The notes below the pieces were generated by a model, which made no database searches, was not told the origin of the DNA, and saw nothing but the letters and a program-made list of their open reading frames with translations. A program made the translations under genes and the position numbers. A DNA stretch of 64,000 bases from Paraburkholderia guartelaensis (GTDB lineage: Bacteria > Pseudomonadota > Gammaproteobacteria > Burkholderiales > Burkholderiaceae), in assembly GCF_004353905.1 (NCBI RefSeq), contig NZ_SMOD01000037.1:1-64000 (forward strand). Reading direction: 5' to 3'. Position 1 is the stretch's first letter, and the number at the start of each line of letters is the position of its first letter. Positions 59,526 to 64,000 of this stretch are shown piece by piece.

Positions 59526-59816
59526 ATGACAACCGGTTTTCGCCTCTATCGTGGACTTGAGGTCTACCCTCTGGTCTTTCCGCATCGCGCCACCGCGCCC
59601 GGTGTAACGCATAACTACGACGAAGGCTTTGATGCCGCTGTGCGTATCCACAAACCTGAAAGTTTGGGAGGCACACAGGGTAGCCGAGTGTTCAGGCTCG
59701 TTGTTAACAGGCCGTTCGAGAACGCTGGCGACGCGCGACGTGCCTCGGCCGCATATGCCGAGCGATTGATCGATTCATGCCCCGCGAACACCGACATCTT
59801 CGATCTCAAGTTGTGA
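59526..59816 (+). CDS. Unknown protein of the phage accessory island
   Basis: A 96-residue soluble protein with no recognised domain. It begins TTGFRLYRGLEVYPLVFPH and ends NTDIFDLKL. The regular alternation of polar and hydrophobic residues around FRLVVNRPF suggests a small alpha/beta fold. It is the first of four same-direction genes lying between S and V, an interval that has no genes in P2. Confidence 0.6.
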   Translation: MTTGFRLYRGLEVYPLVFPHRATAPGVTHNYDEGFDAAVRIHKPESLGGTQGSRVFRLVVNRPFENAGDARRASAAYAERLIDSCPANTDIFDLKL

Positions 59817-59884
59817 GAGCACCGTTTTTCTCGCAACAATTGCAACGCACCTGGAGTAAGGACGCTGGCAACTAGGAGAGGAAA

Positions 59885-60124
59885 ATGGACAGGACGGAGT
59901 TATTGGAGCAGATCCGACGCAACGCGCCCAGCATTGTTGCTGGGTTTCTTCCACTGGGCGCGCAGACTGAGTTGGATCGGGTCATTCGCGACGGCCGCCA
60001 CGAAGTTGACACGAATGCCTATCTGATGTTCGTGTCGCTGCGTGCAATGCTACGCAAGGCTGGAATGCCGAGTTTCGACTCAGACAGTGAAGCGGCCCAG
60101 ATCATGGCTCTTTTGAAAACCTGA
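59885..60124 (+). CDS. Unknown small helical protein of the accessory island
   Basis: A 79-residue mainly helical protein with a strong ribosome site (AGGAGAGG). It has RRNAPSIVAGFLPLGAQTEL and a C-terminal EAAQIMALLKT. No domain is recognised; there is no membrane segment. Its coding is supported by the ribosome site and even spacing to its neighbours. Confidence 0.6.
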   Translation: MDRTELLEQIRRNAPSIVAGFLPLGAQTELDRVIRDGRHEVDTNAYLMFVSLRAMLRKAGMPSFDSDSEAAQIMALLKT

Positions 60125-60188
60125 ATTCTTCATCCACCAAGCCGCCGGTTGCGGTCGAAGTAGGGCAGCACCTGAGCAAGGGAAGTAT

Positions 60189-60404
60189 ATGTATTTCAAT
60201 TCCACTCGATTCCTTATCGACCCGACGCCGAGAAAAGCCGACGGCGAGTTCATCGCCCATGCGCGCATCAGCACGAGCCGTGCAGACGGAAGCGAGGACG
60301 ACATTCATCTGAGTGGCGATCTCGCTGGGTTTGACTTGCGCGAGGACGCCATTGCATTCGCGAAGACGTGGGCTCAGGAATGGCTCGGCTCGCGCTTCGG
60401 CTAA
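60189..60404 (+). CDS. Unknown small protein of the accessory island
   Basis: A 71-residue protein with a beta-rich start (YFNSTRFLIDPTPRKADGEF then IAHARIST) and a C-terminal helix REDAIAFAKTWAQEWL. The pattern resembles small Burkholderia-type DUF proteins that have a two-strand sheet and one helix. The ribosome site AAGGGAAG is good. Function unknown. Confidence 0.6.
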   Translation: MYFNSTRFLIDPTPRKADGEFIAHARISTSRADGSEDDIHLSGDLAGFDLREDAIAFAKTWAQEWLGSRFG

Positions 60405-60524
60405 ATCTCTGGGCCAATGCAGCGACGGCTGCCCGCGCTGCGAGGTGACGTCAGCATCATGAGCGGCAAGCGTATTTCAACTTCGTGAAATTGCGCGTCT
60501 TTAAATCGCCGTTGCGGAGGTGTC

Positions 60525-61046
60525 ATGAAGGCGAGTCGTGAAAATCTGATCGATCTTCTTCGAGCTACACGTTTCGCAGGGCAGCTTCCCGTGAGGCTGC
60601 TAAGAAGATTTTCTGCGCGCCAGACAAATCCGGACGTTCAGTCAGAGCCGGTCGAAGCATTTCTATCGACGGCGTTGGTGCACCAATCTCTGCTATCTCA
60701 GTGTCTATTGCGAATAGACGGCACCACTGAACCTCGTCGATTGAGCGAGGATGAAAATCCAGAGGAAGATAATCGTGAGGATCTCACCGGACTTCATGTC
60801 AGTGGCGAATTGATACATCTTCGCTCTAGCGTACTGCAGCAAATTGAGCTTCTCTCTTCCGTGATCGACGCAGCTGAGTCCACTGGTTTTTTCGAGACAA
60901 AGTTGGTGTGCGAGGGAATTCTGACCGAGAAGGCATCGCTTGCCAGCAAGCTGGCTGCGATGATTTCTGTTGAAGACGCGTTGTCGCCCGCCCCATGCAC
61001 CCCGCGCAGCGACCGTCTCTCATCTTCCGAAGGCGAAAAGCAGTAA
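60525..61046 (+). CDS. Unknown protein of the accessory island
   Basis: A 173-residue hydrophilic, helical protein with a clear ribosome site (GGAGGTG). It starts KASRENLIDLLRATRFAGQL, has an acidic middle (EDENPEEDNREDL) and a Ser-rich tail. Codon use is less GC-biased than the tail genes on both sides, so the island was probably acquired as a block. No domain is recognised. Confidence 0.6.
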   Translation: MKASRENLIDLLRATRFAGQLPVRLLRRFSARQTNPDVQSEPVEAFLSTALVHQSLLSQCLLRIDGTTEPRRLSEDENPEEDNREDLTGLHVSGELIHLRSSVLQQIELLSSVIDAAESTGFFETKLVCEGILTEKASLASKLAAMISVEDALSPAPCTPRSDRLSSSEGEKQ

Positions 61047-61174
61047 TCAACGCGCTTCGCCGCCCGCAAAATTTATCGCTGAATCGATATGACAGCGGCT
61101 GCTGATCGTCGAAGAGCTTGTGGACCAGCTCGGAAAGTTAGCTTCCCGTTGCCCGTAGTCATTACCCACCTGTT

Positions 61175-61194
61175 TTTGTACCCAGCCAGCTCAC
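61175..61194 (+). promoter_or_regulatory. Candidate late-activator site upstream of gene V
   Basis: TTTGTACCCAGCCAGCTCAC matches the site upstream of gene O at 16 of 20 positions. Its centre is 49 bp before the gene V start, short for an activator acting near -55 unless the transcript is almost leaderless or the start is the ATG at 61243. Confidence 0.5.
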
Positions 61195-61233
61195 ATTGAC
61201 CGCCGCTCGCCTCGCGCGAGCGCTATCGGCAAC

Positions 61234-61938
61234 ATGAGCGGTATGGACGCCAACGAATTCCGCCGCCTCATCGTCAACCTGATCCGCAAAGGATCGGTGT
61301 TCGACGTTGACCTCACCAGCACGCCGCCGACGTGCCGCGTTTCTGTTGGCGACCCCGACGATACTGAAAGTCCCGGCCTTCAAACCAACTGGATTCCCTT
61401 CATCACGCTGCGCGCGGGCAACACCCGCGAATGGAACCCGCTGACGAAGGGCGAACAGGTCATTCTCTTTTGCCCGATGGGCGACCCCGCGCAGGGCGTC
61501 GCGCTCGCGGGCCTCAACTCCGAAACGTTCCCGGCACCGAGCAACAGCGCGGACAAGCACATGCGCGTCTATCCAGACGGCGCAACGCTCGAATACGACC
61601 ACGCCGCGCATACGCTCACCGCAACCCTGCCCGAAGCCGCCACGGTCCTGATCGTGGCTCCGGGCGCCGTGAATGTGCAGACGAAGACCGCGAGGGTGCA
61701 GGCCGACGACATCACGCTCGACGCGAAAAACACCACCGTTACGGGCGCGATGCTCGTCAAGGGCGCCTTTGAATTTCAGTCGGGAATGACGGGTTCGGCG
61801 GGCGAGGGTGGCGGCTCCGTCATGAAGATCAAGGGCGATGCGGATTTCGACGGCGAAGTGAAATCGAAGGGCATCAGCCTGCCGTACCACACGCACCGCG
61901 AGCAGGGCGACGGCGAACTCGTGAGCGAACCGCAATGA
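61234..61938 (+). CDS. V: Baseplate spike protein V (P2 gpV-like)
   Basis: A 234-residue membrane-piercing spike. An OB-fold N-terminus (ANEFRRLIVNLIRKGSVFDV, TLRAGNTREWNPLTKGEQVI) is followed by a triple beta-helix and the tip motif LPYHTHREQGDG with the His-x-His that binds iron at the spike apex. The start at 61234 (MSGMDANEF) could also be the ATG at 61243. Confidence 0.95.
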   Translation: MSGMDANEFRRLIVNLIRKGSVFDVDLTSTPPTCRVSVGDPDDTESPGLQTNWIPFITLRAGNTREWNPLTKGEQVILFCPMGDPAQGVALAGLNSETFPAPSNSADKHMRVYPDGATLEYDHAAHTLTATLPEAATVLIVAPGAVNVQTKTARVQADDITLDAKNTTVTGAMLVKGAFEFQSGMTGSAGEGGGSVMKIKGDADFDGEVKSKGISLPYHTHREQGDGELVSEPQ

Positions 61939-62300
61939 AAGGCATGAACGCATCGACGGGCCGCTCGATTGTCGACCTCGACCACCTCTATCAATCCGTC
62001 GCGAAGATTCTGACGACGCCGCTCGCGTCGTGCGTCAAGCGCCGCACGTTCGGCTCTGAAATCCCTGACCTCGTCGACGCGCCGTTCAATGGCGCGACGC
62101 GCACGCGCCTCTATGCGGCCGTCGCCACCGCGATCATGAAATGGGAGCCACGCATTGTGCTCACGCGCGTGCAGCTCAACACCAACGACACGACCGACGA
62201 CGACGACGGCGCGCAGGTGATCGACCTCGAAGGCTATACGACCGAATCGGGCGACGCGGTGCGCACCAGCGTGAACCTCAATCAGACGAGCGCCGCATGA
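61935..62300 (+). CDS. W: Baseplate wedge protein W (P2 gpW-like, gp25 family)
   Basis: A 121-residue protein of the GPW/gp25 lysozyme-like family without catalytic role. It has SIVDLDHLYQSVAKILTTPL, RRTFGSEIPDLVDAPFNGAT (family hallmark R-x-F-G-S) and IMKWEPRIVLTRVQLN. It overlaps V and J by 4 bases each. Confidence 0.95.
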   Translation: MKGMNASTGRSIVDLDHLYQSVAKILTTPLASCVKRRTFGSEIPDLVDAPFNGATRTRLYAAVATAIMKWEPRIVLTRVQLNTNDTTDDDDGAQVIDLEGYTTESGDAVRTSVNLNQTSAA

Positions 62301-63208
62301 CGACTGCCTCTCTCATCGACCTGTCGAGTCTGCCCGTTCCTGACGCACTCGAAGTGCTCGACTTCGAAACCATCTACGCCGAGCGAAAGGCCGCACTGAT
62401 CGCGCTTTGGCCCGCCGACGAGCAGGCCGAAATCGCCGCGACCGTCGAGCTCGAATCCGAACCGCTCGCGCGTCTGTTGCAGGAAAACTGCTATCGCGAG
62501 CTCGTGTGGCGCCAGCGCGTAAACGACGCCGTGCGCGCGGTGATGCTCGCCTTCGCGAACGGAAACGACCTCGACCAGCGCGCCGCGCTCTTTGGCCTCG
62601 CGCGCCTGCTCGTCACGCCCGCCGACACCGTGAACAACATCGCGGCCGTCTACGAGAGCAACGACGATCTGCGCCTGCGCGTGCAGCTCGCGCCGCAGGG
62701 TTTCAGCGTGGCGGGACCGGCGGCCGCGTATGAGTCGAAAGCGCTGGCCGTCGATGGCCGGCTGCTCGACGCCACCGCGACGCGTCCGCGTCCGGGCGAC
62801 ATACTCGTGACGCTGCTCTCGCGCGAAGGTGACGGAACCGTTGACGACGATCTGTGCGCCGCCGTGCGCGACGCGCTGAGCGCCGAAGATCAACGGCCGA
62901 TGAACGACACCGTAGACGTGCGCTCGGCCGAAATCGTTCGCTATCGCATTCACGCGAAGGGCTACACGCGCTCGGCCGTGGGCGCCGACGTGCTGATCGC
63001 ACAGGCGCAGCTCAACGCACATGCCTACGCCGACAAGGTGCGCCGCCTCGGCGTGGGCGTCGCCGAATCCGGCATCAAGGGCGTATGCCAGGCCGCAGGC
63101 CTGACGAAAACCGAGCTGATCGAGCCCGCTGGCGATATCGCGATCGACGCGACGCAGGCCTCGTATTGCTACGAAATCGTCATCGAATACGGCGGGATCT
63201 ATGCCTGA
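62297..63208 (+). CDS. J: Baseplate wedge protein J (P2 gpJ-like)
   Basis: A 303-residue baseplate protein of the Baseplate_J family. It has SLPVPDALEVLDFETIYAER, ENCYRELVWRQRVNDAVRAV, then FANGNDLDQRAALFGLAR, and GDILVTLLSREGDG with NDTVDVRSAEIVRYRI. It overlaps gene I by 8 bases. Confidence 0.96.
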   Translation: MTTASLIDLSSLPVPDALEVLDFETIYAERKAALIALWPADEQAEIAATVELESEPLARLLQENCYRELVWRQRVNDAVRAVMLAFANGNDLDQRAALFGLARLLVTPADTVNNIAAVYESNDDLRLRVQLAPQGFSVAGPAAAYESKALAVDGRLLDATATRPRPGDILVTLLSREGDGTVDDDLCAAVRDALSAEDQRPMNDTVDVRSAEIVRYRIHAKGYTRSAVGADVLIAQAQLNAHAYADKVRRLGVGVAESGIKGVCQAAGLTKTELIEPAGDIAIDATQASYCYEIVIEYGGIYA

Positions 63209-63770
63209 TCTTTTGCCACCGAACGCGACGCCGCTCGAAAAGCGCACCGCGACCGCGCTCGCGGTCGTGGATTCGATTCCGACGATGACGCGCGAATACT
63301 GGAACCCCGACGACTGCCCGGCCGAACTGCTGCCGTATCTGGCCGCCGAAGTGTCGGTCGATGGCTGGGAGCTCGCCGAGTCCGACGAAGCCCGCCGCGC
63401 GCTCATCAAGGGCGCCATCCAGCTCCACCAGAAACGCGGTACGCCGTGGGCGGTGCGCGAAGTGATTCGCCGCCTCGGGTTCGGTGAAATCGACCTCGTA
63501 GAAGGCCGCAATGTGCGCCGCCGTGATGGCACCGCGCGCTATTCCGGCGAGTGGGTTCACGGCAACGAAAACGGCGAGTGGGCGCAATACATCGTCCGTC
63601 TGCATCAGGCGATCACGCTCGATCAGGCCGACAACCTTCGCGCGGTGCTGGAGCGCTATGCGCCCAAGCGCTCGGAGCTCTACCGCCTCGACTACAGCCA
63701 GGCACCGCTACGCCGCAACCGTCAGGGCCGCTATGACGGCCAGTACACCAGAGGGAGCATTAACGTATGA
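63201..63770 (+). CDS. I: Tail protein I (P2 gpI-like)
   Basis: A 189-residue baseplate/tail-tip protein. It has PDLLPPNATPLEKRTATALA, PAELLPYLAAEVSVDGWELA, IQLHQKRGTPWAVREVIRRL and a C-terminal RYAPKRSELYRLDY. It overlaps the fibre gene start by 4 bases. Confidence 0.95.
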   Translation: MPDLLPPNATPLEKRTATALAVVDSIPTMTREYWNPDDCPAELLPYLAAEVSVDGWELAESDEARRALIKGAIQLHQKRGTPWAVREVIRRLGFGEIDLVEGRNVRRRDGTARYSGEWVHGNENGEWAQYIVRLHQAITLDQADNLRAVLERYAPKRSELYRLDYSQAPLRRNRQGRYDGQYTRGSINV

Positions 63771-64000
63771 CGACCAACCTGACCGAAACCGCCCAATGGG
63801 AGGACGGCATTCGCCAGTTCGAAACGTCCGATCCGGTCGAAGGCGGCCCGGATGGCGTCGACAACATCCCGACGCGCCAACTTGCGAACCGCACGAGCTG
63901 GCTGCGCCGTGTGTTGCAGTTCGGCCGCACGACGTGGATCGCGGACACCGGCACGAAAAACAACATCGTTGCGAACCTCGTGCCAGCCGTGACTGAATTG
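63767..64000 (+). CDS. H: Tail fibre protein H, N-terminal part (cut by window end)
   Basis: The first 78 residues of a tail fibre that attaches to the baseplate and decides host range. They read TNLTETAQWEDGIRQFETSD, then PVEGGPDGVDNIPTRQLANR and TSWLRRVLQF, the typical collar start of P2-like fibres in Burkholderia and Pseudomonas. The frame is open at the window edge. Confidence 0.9.
   Translation, partial: MTTNLTETAQWEDGIRQFETSDPVEGGPDGVDNIPTRQLANRTSWLRRVLQFGRTTWIADTGTKNNIVANLVPAVTEL

Larger units (their letters stand above)
42300..64000 (+). mobile_element. P2-like prophage (phage-plasmid features), right end outside the window
   Basis: From the repressor at 42397 to the window edge the genes follow the coliphage P2 plan: repressor, gpA-like replication gene, early/accessory block, cos region, Q and P leftward, then O N M L X, lysis, R S, V W J I H rightward. 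No integrase is seen beside the repressor, no att repeat could be defined because the right end is missing, and a ParA/RHH partition cassette is present. The left border must lie between 42282 and 42396. Confidence 0.9.

Noticed and set aside
59229..59651. Minus-strand frame of 140 codons in the accessory island
   Set aside because: It overlaps the better supported gene at 59526 and shows no domain or ribosome site.
1..64000. CRISPR arrays and ribosomal RNA genes
   Set aside because: No regularly spaced direct repeats of the needed length and no rRNA-like conserved segments were seen in the window.

Overview
The window looks like a high-GC Burkholderiaceae chromosome, most like Paraburkholderia or Caballeronia. 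The signs are 16-strand type porins, a DUF4148 secreted protein, a merged cat-ben cluster and a P2-like prophage of Burkholderia type. Products are named from motifs and family knowledge read directly from the sequence; no database search was run.

Left part, 1-22 kb. The window opens in the 3' end of an IS5-type transposase that has replaced the front of a very large AAA-ATPase/GAF/histidine-kinase signalling protein. Next come a tRNA-Asn/tRNA-Gly pair, an FMN-binding PPOX protein, a BioF2-like acetyltransferase, and an orphan copy of the membrane domain of PQQ glucose dehydrogenase. They are followed by a polar amino-acid ABC importer without its ATPase, a PuuB-like FAD oxidase with its cupin-type repressor and a clear palindromic operator, HU, a double-PAS diguanylate cyclase, a DUF427 protein, a lone SsuD, hipBA, and a MocR regulator divergent from a haloalkane dehalogenase.

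Catabolic core, 21.8-41.4 kb. A CatR-type LysR regulator faces catBCA-benABCD, which takes benzoate to catechol, muconate, muconolactone and 3-oxoadipate enol-lactone. Behind it lie a substrate-binding protein lacking a signal peptide, a porin, a MarR regulator with an operator palindrome, an M20 amidohydrolase overlapping a TRIC-family membrane protein, and a membrane PQQ glucose dehydrogenase between two more porins. An ABC-F ATPase and a broken outer-membrane protein gene close the chromosomal part.

Prophage, about 42.3 kb to beyond the right edge. The left block holds a DUF3693 repressor facing a strong promoter with operators, two small early genes, a P2 gpA-like HUH replication protein split by a frameshift, and two Ogr/Delta zinc-finger genes. 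A ParA plus ribbon-helix-helix partition cassette follows, with GATATC repeats phased at 11 bp. Then come a trypsin-like protease, hicAB and a small gene under a LexA box, in the position where coliphage P2 carries tin and old. A cos-like site is followed by the P2 structural order Q, P / O, N, M, L, X, holins, endolysin, Rz/Rz1, R, S, an island of four unknown genes, then V, W, J, I and the start of H. No integrase lies beside the repressor, where P2 has one. A partition cassette on a P2-type phage is the most unusual feature of the window and suggests that it can live, or recently lived, as a phage-plasmid.
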